15,036 nucleotides of DNA from Nitrososphaera sp. GTDB lineage: Archaea; Thermoproteota; Nitrososphaeria; Nitrososphaerales; Nitrososphaeraceae. Numbering within the stretch: the stretch's first letter is position 1; every line of letters begins with the position of its first letter. Below, piece after piece: positions 1-5,972 of the stretch. The DNA is taken from the NCBI GenBank assembly GCA_025929855.1, contig JAICPK010000005.1:1-15036 (forward strand). The letters are read 5' to 3'. Position numbers and translations under genes: made by a program. The notes beneath the pieces are model-generated. The model had not been told where the DNA came from and made no database searches. It saw nothing but the letters and a program-made list of their open reading frames with translations.

Positions 1-2
1 AC

Positions 3-110
3 ATTGTGCAGCAGGTTAGAGTAGTGAGAGGGGTAGGCCCACGGATATACCAGATAGTGGCTGATGTTTCAGTGAAAACTAGCCGGGCTTTTCCTCTTCC
101 CTTGGCGCAG
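3..110 (+). CDS. possible 3' end of an unidentified rightward ORF (partial)
   Basis: This frame is open from the window edge to a TAA at 108-110 and reads roughly IVQQVRVVRGVGPRIYQIVA, then a short Pro/Leu-rich tail. The Val/Arg-rich strand pattern faintly recalls the C-terminal domain of cation diffusion facilitators, but the usual Ala-His segment after it is missing, so I assign no function. It overlaps the 3' end of the leftward membrane-protein gene by about 30 bp. The neighbouring minus-strand frames are also partly open, so this may not be a gene. Confidence 0.25.
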
Positions 111-300
111 TAAGCATTGTATATCCTATCCACCCAAGCACTGCCAGAAGGATTGTTACTGCAGCTAAGGCGGTAAACTGTAGTATCAACATACTCCATT
201 CTGTTGCTAGCAGGAAATATGCATAAGCGATAAACACTGCAATAGATGTAAAAAGAAGGACAGCACCGGCTCCTTTGCCTCTCTTCCTTTTAACATTCAT
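79..300 (-). CDS. small two-span membrane protein, unknown function
   Basis: This is a 73-residue protein with a Lys/Arg-rich N-terminus (residues 1-10), two hydrophobic segments (about 13-32 and 37-63) and a charged C-terminal tail ending REEEKPG. The basic N-terminus predicts that both ends lie in the cytoplasm, with a hairpin in the membrane. The start is ATG at 298-300. A TATA-like element at 323-332 is centred about 27 bp upstream, so the gene probably has its own leaderless promoter at the end of the upstream acetyltransferase gene. I do not recognise a family. The hydrophobicity pattern and the promoter make it a credible gene. Confidence 0.65.
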   Translation of the reverse strand: MNVKRKRGKGAGAVLLFTSIAVFIAYAYFLLATEWSMLILQFTALAAVTILLAVLGWIGYTMLTAPREEEKPG

Positions 301-322
301 AGCGGAGAGGCATTTGTAGCAT

Positions 323-332
323 CTTAATAATC
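323..332 (-). promoter_or_regulatory. TATA box of the small membrane protein gene
   Basis: Read on the minus strand this is GATTATTAAG, centred about 27 bp before the ATG at 300. That spacing fits a leaderless archaeal transcript. It lies just before the stop codon end of the acetyltransferase gene (336). Confidence 0.5.
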
Positions 333-335
333 TTT

Positions 336-833
336 TTAGCTCAGCTCTAGCGCCATAAGGTAGGCATCCTCACCGTCTCTGTAATAAGATCGCAATCTAG
401 ATTTTATCTCAAAATGTAATTTCTGATACATTTTGATTGCGCTTGTATTGCTGACTCTTACCTCTAGGTATATCTCGTCAGCTTTTCTATACATTACGCC
501 GTTAATTCCTTCAACCATCAGTGCCTTGCCAATGCTCTTACCTCTGTGCTCTTCTAACACTGCAACAGAAACAACGTGGCCCTTCTTAACAAAGCCCAGT
601 TTGCGAAAGTTTGAAAACCCAAACTCGATCTTGCACATGATGTAGCCGACTATTTTGTTGTTCAGCTCTGCAAGGATGAACGCCTCTGGAAGCTCTCGCA
701 GAATCGATTCAAAAAAGTAGTCTGAGTAGTGCTCTGGCAGAGCGGCCATGTTAATATCTATTACTGCTTGGAGATCACTTGCTTCACAGCGGCGTATAAC
801 ATAGTCGCCTACTTTTCGCAGAGCTGTTTGCAA
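336..833 (-). CDS. GNAT-family N-acetyltransferase, RimI/Ard1-like
   Basis: A 165-residue GNAT protein resembling archaeal N-terminal acetyltransferases (Ard1/Naa10, RimI), which move acetyl from acetyl-CoA to protein N-termini. Family landmarks include LPEHYSDYFFE (32-42), IVGYIMCKIE (61-70), the beta-4 strand GHVVSVAVLEEHR (85-97), LEVRVSNTSAIKMYQKLHF, and the C-terminal YYRDGEDAYLMAL. The acetyl-CoA pyrophosphate loop reads R97-G-K-S-I-G102, where the usual R/Q-x-x-G-x-G has serine in place of the first glycine. The start is TTG (831-833); an upstream in-frame stop lies at 861-863 and no ATG is available. A TATA-like element at 861-870 supports this start. Substrate specificity cannot be read from sequence. 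Confidence 0.88.
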   Translation of the reverse strand: MQTALRKVGDYVIRRCEASDLQAVIDINMAALPEHYSDYFFESILRELPEAFILAELNNKIVGYIMCKIEFGFSNFRKLGFVKKGHVVSVAVLEEHRGKSIGKALMVEGINGVMYRKADEIYLEVRVSNTSAIKMYQKLHFEIKSRLRSYYRDGEDAYLMALELS

Positions 834-860
834 AGTAATAATTACAACAACAGAAACACA

Positions 861-870
861 CTATTTAACC
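861..870 (-). promoter_or_regulatory. TATA box of the GNAT gene
   Basis: GGTTAAATAG on the minus strand is centred about 33 bp before the TTG start at 833. It belongs to a 97-bp divergent intergenic region that holds a separate rightward element for the M50 protease. Confidence 0.45.
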
Positions 871-894
871 TTACATATCTCCTGACTGATAACA

Positions 895-905
895 ATATTT
901 TAATT
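895..905 (+). promoter_or_regulatory. TATA box of the M50 protease gene
   Basis: ATATTTTAATT is centred about 31 bp before the GTG at 931. This supports GTG 931 as the start of a nearly leaderless mRNA. Confidence 0.45.
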
Positions 906-930
906 GGATTAAAGCCAAAAGAAATCTTCA

Positions 931-2091
931 GTGGCTACTACTTTCCTGAACAGCGATTATTCTCGTGTAATTCCAATAGTTTCATCATTCTTTACATTAA
1001 AAGATACACAGCTAAATGTCAGGGAAGACTACATTGAGTTTCTGATAGCCGATACCAACATCAAAGATAAGTTCCCAATCTTGCTCAAAGAGCTAAGCAA
1101 GATTGGCATGGTCGCCACTGCCCGAAGGCAGAAATATTTCTCAAGACTGATGCCTGCCTTGTCGTCCGCAATAAGGCTCCAGATAGCAGATGGCATAGTT
1201 ATCGCAATATTTAAGGTTCCAAAACAAAAGATTAGAGTCAAAAGAAAACTGCCTTTGCATCTTATATTCTTTGCAATTGCCGTGACCTTTGTATTCTATG
1301 ACGGTTTCATGCGGTCAAGCAGTATATTTGCAAAGACCTATGTAAGTGATCCTGTCCTGCTTGCAGGAGCTTACACTATTTCGCTCATGGGTATACTGGG
1401 TATACATGAGCTTGGGCATATGATAGCTCTCAAGCATTATAATATCAAGGCGTCATGGCCATACTTTATACCAGGTGTTCCCGGCCTTATACCGACATTT
1501 GGTGCTTTGATAACCCAGCAGAGCCATATGCCCAACAAAAATGTCATGTTTGATGTAGGTGTTGCTGGACCAATTGCAGGATTGATAATAACGATAATTG
1601 TATCGATTTACGGCTCTTCTATATCTACTCTCATACCTATACAGGAGTACCAGAACCTATCTGAGGAAAACCGGCTATTTTCATTCGATACATGCCTGCT
1701 CATGATTGCTACACTCCATATGACCGACAAGGTGGTGGAGAACATGGTTCTAGTAATGTCGCCTCTTCTTTTTGCTGCCTGGATAGGATTTGCACTTACG
1801 TCCATCAACCTCATCCCTGCTTGGCAGCTTGATGGTGGGCATCTTGCTCGTGCTATGTTTGCAGAGCGCTGGCATAGGATTATTACCTATGCAGGCATAG
1901 GAGCGCTGTTCCTGATGGGTTTTTGGCCAATGGCACTACTAGTACTAATACTTAGCCAGAGGATGCCTAGTAATGCTCCCTTAGATGATGTCACATCACT
2001 CTCCCAAAGGCGCAAGATGCTCTTTTTCATAACCCTTGGCATTGCCGCAGTGACTGCACCCATCCCAAGCTCTATCCTGCCTTGGGCTTGA
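931..2091 (+). CDS. M50-family (site-2 protease-like) membrane metalloprotease
   Basis: A 386-residue intramembrane zinc metalloprotease. After a soluble N-terminal region of about 105 residues come several hydrophobic spans. The zinc motif HELGH lies at 159-163, and the second conserved motif NLIPAWQLDGGH (293-304) supplies the third, Asp, ligand. The loop with PTFGA near 188-192 and the AGPIAG turn at 212-217 are typical of the plant EGY/bacterial branch of M50. Such proteases cut membrane-spanning substrates, often to release regulators; no substrate can be inferred here. The start is GTG at 931, chosen because a TATA-like element lies about 31 bp upstream. The 3' end overlaps the convergent LarA-like gene by 20 bp. 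Confidence 0.9.
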   Translation: MATTFLNSDYSRVIPIVSSFFTLKDTQLNVREDYIEFLIADTNIKDKFPILLKELSKIGMVATARRQKYFSRLMPALSSAIRLQIADGIVIAIFKVPKQKIRVKRKLPLHLIFFAIAVTFVFYDGFMRSSSIFAKTYVSDPVLLAGAYTISLMGILGIHELGHMIALKHYNIKASWPYFIPGVPGLIPTFGALITQQSHMPNKNVMFDVGVAGPIAGLIITIIVSIYGSSISTLIPIQEYQNLSEENRLFSFDTCLLMIATLHMTDKVVENMVLVMSPLLFAAWIGFALTSINLIPAWQLDGGHLARAMFAERWHRIITYAGIGALFLMGFWPMALLVLILSQRMPSNAPLDDVTSLSQRRKMLFFITLGIAAVTAPIPSSILPWA

Positions 2092-3193
2092 GTAGGGTTA
2101 TGTCTGCATTTGATAAGACGAGTGTCCTGAAGTGCTTGCCATGCTTTTCTTGCAATTTTTGCAAGATGTCTTTTGTGCCGGAGTAAGTGGCAAAACCAAG
2201 TTTTGTCTTGGCATAATAATGGGGAAGGGTAGAGACAAGCCCTATCTCATATTTCAGCCGCAGCTGTTCTATAAACAGCAAATGTTCAAGACCGTCAATG
2301 TAGGGGCTTAGATGCAGCTGCTCTGGCTTGAGCCGTCCCTCTATGAACATCTGAAGCGCTCCGCCCCCAACTCCTTCACGGGTTTCTGCAAGCAGTATTG
2401 CCGTACCACCGTCCTTGACGATGTGGATAGAGTTCCAAAGTGAGTTGAGCGCATTGACAAGCGTCGAATGTGTGCTGGCTTCGTCGCTAGCGCTTATTAT
2501 AGCACATTTGACCGGCTCAGCCTCTACAGTCGAGATTGACTGAAGTTGTGCAATTGCTTTGTCAAACGCTTCCTTGATGCTTCCGATATGGATTCCCACC
2601 ACATTGTCACCGTTAGCCACAAGTTCAATAGATATCGCCGGTATGCTCTCAATTGCATACATGGCGACCTTGAGAGGATCTCCTTCAACTCCCGGTGCTG
2701 GCCTGTTGTCCTTTCTTGCCTTGAACGCCTCTGCCATCTGGTCCGCAAGCAAGTTACGCAGTAAAGTAGTCGGCGCACCTGCGAATCCAAATAGCGGATC
2801 GTATGCTACAGTTGAAACAATGATGGTACTCTGGAACTTGGCCATTCGCTCATTCAGTGACTGGTAGTTAATGCGATTGATTGAGATTGTTTCAATGCCA
2901 GTCAAGTTGGCGCGCAGGCTGCTTGCGATCTTGTGCGGAACATCGATTGTAAAGCTAAACCCTCTTGTATGGGCTTCTTCTGCAAGCATCATTATAATCT
3001 TGGCCGCAGCCTTTGAGCCAGACAATCCTAGAAAGAGCATTCTATCAGTTAGGGGTACACCAGATGTTATTGCTGTCTTCAAATCTAGTTCCAGTGGCAT
3101 CTGAAATGTAGAAGAGATCTGGCTTGCTAAGTTTTCAAACTTGATGTCAAGCACTACATCGGTAGTGCCATATCTTAGCCAAATCTCTGGCAT
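2072..3193 (-). CDS. LarA-like (DUF2088/nickel-dependent racemase fold) protein, probably divergent
   Basis: A 373-residue protein whose layout recalls the LarA lactate racemase superfamily. It has an N-terminal YGTTDVVLDI strand (8-17) like the YG..ELxL opening, an IVSTVAYDPLFGFAGAP stretch (125-141) matching the family's 'GFSGG' region, a VVGIHIGSIKEAFDKAI segment (198-214) like 'V.GvfaGd..eAh..A', and GGTAILLAETREGVGGG (262-278) like the C-terminal 'GG.IilvaE..eGvG'. In LarA, conserved His and Lys residues bind the nickel-pincer cofactor. Here the GFAGAP region has no His or Lys, and the usual D-x-T-R-P segment is replaced by TDRMLFLGLSGSK (49-61). It may not racemise hydroxyacids. The start is ATG 3193, about 28 bp from a TATA-like element shared with pyrE. 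The family call comes from remembered motifs. Confidence 0.6.
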   Translation of the reverse strand: MPEIWLRYGTTDVVLDIKFENLASQISSTFQMPLELDLKTAITSGVPLTDRMLFLGLSGSKAAAKIIMMLAEEAHTRGFSFTIDVPHKIASSLRANLTGIETISINRINYQSLNERMAKFQSTIIVSTVAYDPLFGFAGAPTTLLRNLLADQMAEAFKARKDNRPAPGVEGDPLKVAMYAIESIPAISIELVANGDNVVGIHIGSIKEAFDKAIAQLQSISTVEAEPVKCAIISASDEASTHSTLVNALNSLWNSIHIVKDGGTAILLAETREGVGGGALQMFIEGRLKPEQLHLSPYIDGLEHLLFIEQLRLKYEIGLVSTLPHYYAKTKLGFATYSGTKDILQKLQEKHGKHFRTLVLSNADITLLKPKAG

Positions 3194-3215
3194 AAAGTCT
3201 CTGTGTTATGAAGGG

Positions 3216-3226
3216 TTAAAATAAAT
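3216..3226. promoter_or_regulatory. shared TATA element between the LarA-like gene and pyrE
   Basis: TTAAAATAAAT is the only strong A/T element in the 44-bp divergent gap. Its centre (about 3221) is 28 bp from the leftward ATG at 3193, 17 bp from the pyrE ATG at 3238 and 26 bp from an in-frame pyrE GTG at 3247. It may fire in both directions. Confidence 0.45.
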
Positions 3227-3237
3227 CCTTTTTTTAC

Positions 3238-3882
3238 ATGTACGATGTGTCAATACCGCCCAAGGACTTTGTGCTTCAGTTTGCATCCTTTCTACTCAAG
3301 AGCAACTCTCTGAGGTTTGGTGTGTTCACTCTTGCAAGCGGCAAGCAGAGTGCTTACTACATAGACCTGCGAGTGCTGCCTAGCTTCCCGGGATATTTTC
3401 GGCTGGGGATAAGTGCATTGAAAGACATGGTAGCAGAAAAGATAGGTCGGTTTGATACCTTTGCCTCGGTGCCCACCTCTGGACTTGTGTTTGGCTCTGC
3501 CTTAGCCTATGAAATGAACAAACCCTTCATTTATGTCAGAAAGGAGCCTAAAGCCTATGGCATCAACAAAATGATTGAAGGCTTCTTAGAACCGGGTTCA
3601 AAAATTATTATTGTAGATGATGTTGCAACGACCGGTACCTCTCTTAGCAGTGCAGTCGAAATAATACGGGCGAACAGCGGTATCGTGGAAGATGTAGTGG
3701 CACTTGTAGACCGACACGAAGGTGCGGAAGACAAATTAAAGAAGATGGGGGTAAAACTGAGCGCAGTGACAGGCATCAACGACATTGTAAACGCTTTGTA
3801 CAAGGCCGGCTTAATAGACGAAAATGCACTGGAATCGGTACTGAAACAAATGGTTACACAGGGAGAGTATGAAATAGACTAA
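3238..3882 (+). CDS. pyrE: orotate phosphoribosyltransferase
   Basis: A 214-residue enzyme that joins orotate and PRPP to make orotidine 5'-monophosphate in de novo pyrimidine synthesis. The N-terminal FGVFTLASGKQSAYYIDLR block (27-45) is the family's orotate/PRPP signature. RKEPKAYG (101-108) is the mobile catalytic loop, and IIIVDDVATTGTS (123-135) is the PRPP-binding motif with the Asp pair at 127-128. Length is normal for a stand-alone OPRT; there is no fused OMP decarboxylase and no other pyr gene nearby. The annotated start is ATG 3238. An in-frame GTG at 3247 (Val4) fits the TATA spacing better and cannot be excluded. Its stop (3880-3882) directly abuts the stop of the convergent TBP gene. 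Confidence 0.95.
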   Translation: MYDVSIPPKDFVLQFASFLLKSNSLRFGVFTLASGKQSAYYIDLRVLPSFPGYFRLGISALKDMVAEKIGRFDTFASVPTSGLVFGSALAYEMNKPFIYVRKEPKAYGINKMIEGFLEPGSKIIIVDDVATTGTSLSSAVEIIRANSGIVEDVVALVDRHEGAEDKLKKMGVKLSAVTGINDIVNALYKAGLIDENALESVLKQMVTQGEYEID

Positions 3883-4446
3883 CTAACCCTCATAGATCAT
3901 TAGGTTCTTCTCTTCCAATAGTGTGTGTAGGTTATGCACAGCTCGATATACTTCACTTTCTTTCTTCGCACCTGTACACACCAGCTTGCCGGATGCAAAC
4001 AGCAGTATGACAGTCTTGGGATCCAGCATTCTGTGAATAAGACCCGGGAACTGCTCGGGCTCATACATACTCCTCGGCAGCACTCTTGCGGCAAGCTCTA
4101 AGTGGATCTTACCTCCAAGGCTTGCCGATGCCACTATATTTTGGATCTCGATCTGGGGTTCATGCTCAAGGGGTATTCCTCCCTTTTTAAGCTTCAAAAC
4201 AACGCTCTTGACAGCCTGAATTGCCATCTTTTCAGACTTGGCGCCTGTGCAGACCATCTTGCCAGAGCTAAATATCAAAGTCGCAGTCTTAGGTGATCTC
4301 AGCCTAAAAACCAAGCCGGGGAACTGATCAGGATGATATTCCACATCTGGAAATATCTGAGTAATTAGGTTGAGGTTGACAGTCTGGTTCACTGTAGCAG
4401 AAGCTACCACATTCTCAATGCTTACAATTGGCTTGGTCTGCGGCAT
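3883..4446 (-). CDS. tbp: TATA-box-binding protein
   Basis: A 187-residue archaeal TBP, the general factor that bends promoter DNA and recruits TFB and RNA polymerase. Two direct repeats form the saddle: about residues 6-90 and 97-180. Each contains FPGL followed by a hydrophobic strand and SGK-V-TGAK (SGKMVCTGAK 61-70, SGKLVCTGAK 152-161). The four phenylalanines expected to intercalate into the minor groove are present at 42, 59, 133 and 150. Tyr in the usual 'FPGLIYRM' of repeat 2 is His here (FPGLIHRM, His138). The start is ATG 4446. The promoter is unusual: a 10-bp TA run at 4467-4476 about 26 bp upstream, followed by a perfect palindrome reaching almost to the start codon, which suggests regulation. 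Confidence 0.97.
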   Translation of the reverse strand: MPQTKPIVSIENVVASATVNQTVNLNLITQIFPDVEYHPDQFPGLVFRLRSPKTATLIFSSGKMVCTGAKSEKMAIQAVKSVVLKLKKGGIPLEHEPQIEIQNIVASASLGGKIHLELAARVLPRSMYEPEQFPGLIHRMLDPKTVILLFASGKLVCTGAKKESEVYRAVHNLHTLLEEKNLMIYEG

Positions 4447-4448
4447 AT

Positions 4449-4466
4449 GCGCCTTTATAAAGGCGC
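4449..4466. promoter_or_regulatory. perfect 18-bp palindrome (candidate operator) in the tbp promoter
   Basis: GCGCCTTTATAAAGGCGC is a perfect inverted repeat ending 3 bp before the tbp start codon and directly abutting the TATA run. Its core TTTATAAA is itself TATA-like. The position covers the expected transcription start, where a bound protein would block initiation. It could bind a repressor or TBP itself (autoregulation). As RNA it could form a hairpin only if transcription starts upstream of it. Confidence 0.6.
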
Positions 4467-4476
4467 TATATATATA
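4467..4476 (-). promoter_or_regulatory. TATA box of tbp
   Basis: An uninterrupted TATATATATA run is centred about 26 bp before the tbp ATG. It is the strongest TATA element in the window and predicts a leaderless mRNA. Confidence 0.7.
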
Positions 4477-4487
4477 CCTGCTTGCTA

Positions 4488-4507
4488 CAATTTTCGGCCA
4501 AAAATTG
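4488..4507. repeat. inverted repeat upstream of the tbp TATA box
   Basis: The arms CAATTTT (4488-4494) and AAAATTG (4501-4507) are exact reverse complements around a 6-bp centre. The repeat lies 12-31 bp upstream of the tbp TATA run, where an activator or second repressor site could sit. Confidence 0.4.
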
Positions 4508-4520
4508 GTACATCAAGGAT

Positions 4521-4540
4521 ATAAATAAAATTTAGATTTA
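4521..4540 (-). terminator. T-rich terminator candidate after the yjbQ-family gene
   Basis: On the minus strand this reads TAAATCTAAATTTTATTTAT, about 40-60 bp past the stop of the YjbQ-family gene. Archaeal transcription commonly ends at such T-rich tracts. No stem is visible. The tract is weak, so some read-through into tbp is possible. Confidence 0.3.
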
Positions 4541-4578
4541 GCTTCAAAGATATGCCGTTTCCTATCTGCTGGTGGTGA

Positions 4579-4995
4579 CTATTCGCCGATTATCTTTATT
4601 AGCACTCGCTTTTGTCGCTTGCCATCAAACTCGCCATAAAATATTTGCTCCCATGGCCCAAAATCAAGCTTGCCTTTTGTTATTGCTACTACCACCTCGC
4701 GCCCCATTATCTGTCGCTTCAGATGAGCATCAGCGTTATCCTCGCCTGTACAATTGTGCATATAGCTTTCCGGGGAATAGGGCACAAGCTTCTCCAGCCA
4801 TCTATCAAAATCCTGATGCAAGCCGCTTTCATCATCATTGATAAAGACGCTAGCAGAGATGTGCATTGCATTGACAAGACAGAGGCCCTCTTTGATGTCA
4901 CTTTCTGTCACTATATTTGCAACCTGTGGTGTGATATTAATAAATGCACGCCGAGTTGACGTGTTAAATATAAGGTATTCAGTCTTGGACTTCAT
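4579..4995 (-). CDS. YjbQ/UPF0047-family protein (secondary thiamine-phosphate synthase-type)
   Basis: A 138-residue protein of the widespread YjbQ (UPF0047) family. Hallmarks are the His-rich block [19 protein letters not shown] (45-63), [12 protein letters not shown] (87-98) and the C-terminal [20 protein letters not shown] run starting at 108, which together build the conserved pocket. E. coli YjbQ has weak thiamine-phosphate synthase activity, but the physiological reaction of the family is not settled. The ATG (4993-4995) overlaps the signal peptidase TGA as ATGA, so the two genes are an operon with coupled translation. No purine-rich ribosome-binding site is visible before it, which fits re-initiation. 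Length is normal for the family. Confidence 0.92.
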   Translation of the reverse strand: MKSKTEYLIFNTSTRRAFINITPQVANIVTESDIKEGLCLVNAMHISASVFINDDESGLHQDFDRWLEKLVPYSPESYMHNCTGEDNADAHLKRQIMGREVVVAITKGKLDFGPWEQIFYGEFDGKRQKRVLIKIIGE

Positions 4996-5561
4996 GTCGG
5001 CGGCGGCTTGTCGGAACTGTCAGCTGCAGCAGGCGCTGCATCCTTGTCGCTGTTGTTCTTTTTGCCAAGCCTATTAAAGAACAAGATCGCAAGGATGATC
5101 GCAATTATGATATAGTTGACAGGTGGACTGATTACTTTTGTTATTATACCGATGCCGGGAATGACATAGATCACTTTGCCGATATAATCATCCTGCCTAA
5201 TGGGGTAGTCGGTACCTGGTATCGATGCAGGATTGGCATCTCCCCTTGTCCTAACCACCCTGTCGCTGTCGCTGTCAACATCAATATCAACTATACGGTG
5301 GACTATGACCCTGTCACCACCTTCCGGCCTATCGAATACGATGATGTCACCTATCGTGAGATCCTCCCAAGACCCGCCATCTCTGACAATAAGAACGTCA
5401 TTGACTTTGAGCACAGGCTCCATGCTACCGCTTGAGACAACGTAAAACGGGTTAGCCCCAAACGCAAACCAAATGCCAAGCCAGACTACAATAACACCGA
5501 TGCCAATGATTATAACATCCTTAATGGCAACGGGCAGCCTTGACTTATCCTTATCTAGCAA
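4992..5561 (-). CDS. type I signal peptidase, archaeal/Sec11-like
   Basis: A 189-residue membrane protease that removes signal peptides from exported proteins. A hydrophobic anchor spans about 14-36. Box B is SSGSMEPVL (43-51) with nucleophile Ser46. The bacterial lysine is replaced by His88 in VIVHRI, the Ser/His arrangement of archaeal and ER enzymes. Box E is RGDANP (106-111), with Asp108 and possibly Asp118. A second hydrophobic segment (about 148-163) precedes a charged Pro/Ala/Asp tail (164-189). The DVDSDSD stretch (94-100) is a low-complexity insertion before box E. The start is TTG 5561, supported by a TATA-like element about 29 bp upstream. It is followed by the overlapping YjbQ-family gene. 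Confidence 0.93.
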   Translation of the reverse strand: MLDKDKSRLPVAIKDVIIIGIGVIVVWLGIWFAFGANPFYVVSSGSMEPVLKVNDVLIVRDGGSWEDLTIGDIIVFDRPEGGDRVIVHRIVDIDVDSDSDRVVRTRGDANPASIPGTDYPIRQDDYIGKVIYVIPGIGIITKVISPPVNYIIIAIILAILFFNRLGKKNNSDKDAAPAAADSSDKPPPT

Positions 5562-5585
5562 TGGAGAAAGTAATCATGCCACTCG

Positions 5586-5595
5586 TTAGATAAAC
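5586..5595 (-). promoter_or_regulatory. TATA box of the signal peptidase operon
   Basis: On the minus strand GTTTATCTAA is centred about 29 bp before the TTG at 5561. An ATG between them (5575-5577) is out of frame and soon stops, so the TTG is the better start. Confidence 0.45.
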
Positions 5596-5604
5596 TTTTA
5601 CACT

Positions 5605-5919
5605 CTAACGCATGTCAAATTCTTCCATTATTGACATACGAAGTCGTGGCATCTCCGACATCATTATCGACAAAAGATCTATTATTTCATCCTTGTCAAG
5701 TTGCCTCCCATTCCTATTCTGAAATTGTGTGATAAAATTGCCCATAACCATGCCGGAGAGAAGGCCGTATGCAAAATCCTCGATGTTGCCCTGATTTGGC
5801 ACCATCTTGCGAGCAAGCCCTACTGGCATCTTTGGGTCGCGAGTAGCTGCCTTGATAAGCGATTCCAGTTCCTTCCTATCGCCGTCTGTTAGACCCATTA
5901 TGTAGGTATCACTATGCAT
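5605..5919 (-). CDS. small acidic-helical protein of unknown function
   Basis: A 104-residue soluble protein with no family I recognise. It is predicted helical and Met-rich, with a polar N-terminus, a central YGLLSGMVMGNFI segment that is Gly/Met-rich, and a C-terminal half with LDKDEIIDLLSIMMSEMPRLR. No Cys motif, transmembrane helix or signal is seen. The start is ATG 5919, about 26 bp from a TATA-like element; an in-frame ATG at 5895 (Met9) is a less supported alternative. It is transcribed divergently from nop5 and appears to share its promoter element, and it lies upstream of the signal peptidase operon on the same strand. Context hints at housekeeping status but not at function. Confidence 0.7.
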   Translation of the reverse strand: MHSDTYIMGLTDGDRKELESLIKAATRDPKMPVGLARKMVPNQGNIEDFAYGLLSGMVMGNFITQFQNRNGRQLDKDEIIDLLSIMMSEMPRLRMSIMEEFDMR

Positions 5920-5940
5920 GTTTGTTTAATAATGCTAACA

Positions 5941-5950
5941 TTTTTTATTA
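5941..5950. promoter_or_regulatory. shared bidirectional TATA element of the 104-residue protein gene and nop5
   Basis: TTTTTTATTA (TAATAAAAAA in reverse) is centred at about 5945.5, which is 26.5 bp from the leftward ATG at 5919 and 27.5 bp from the nop5 ATG at 5973. A weaker A/T patch lies at 5926-5934. The symmetry suggests that one TBP site serves both genes. Confidence 0.5.
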
Positions 5951-5972
5951 GCTAATTGTTGTAGGTTCTCAA

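Noticed and set aside
3..110. Cation diffusion facilitator C-terminus at the left edge
   Set aside because: Only a vague strand pattern matches, and the expected Ala-His segment is missing in all three frames. It is kept only as an unidentified partial ORF.
5255..5285. Repeated GTCGCT triplets as a tandem repeat element
   Set aside because: It is the low-complexity DVDSDSD codon run inside the signal peptidase gene and needs no separate explanation.
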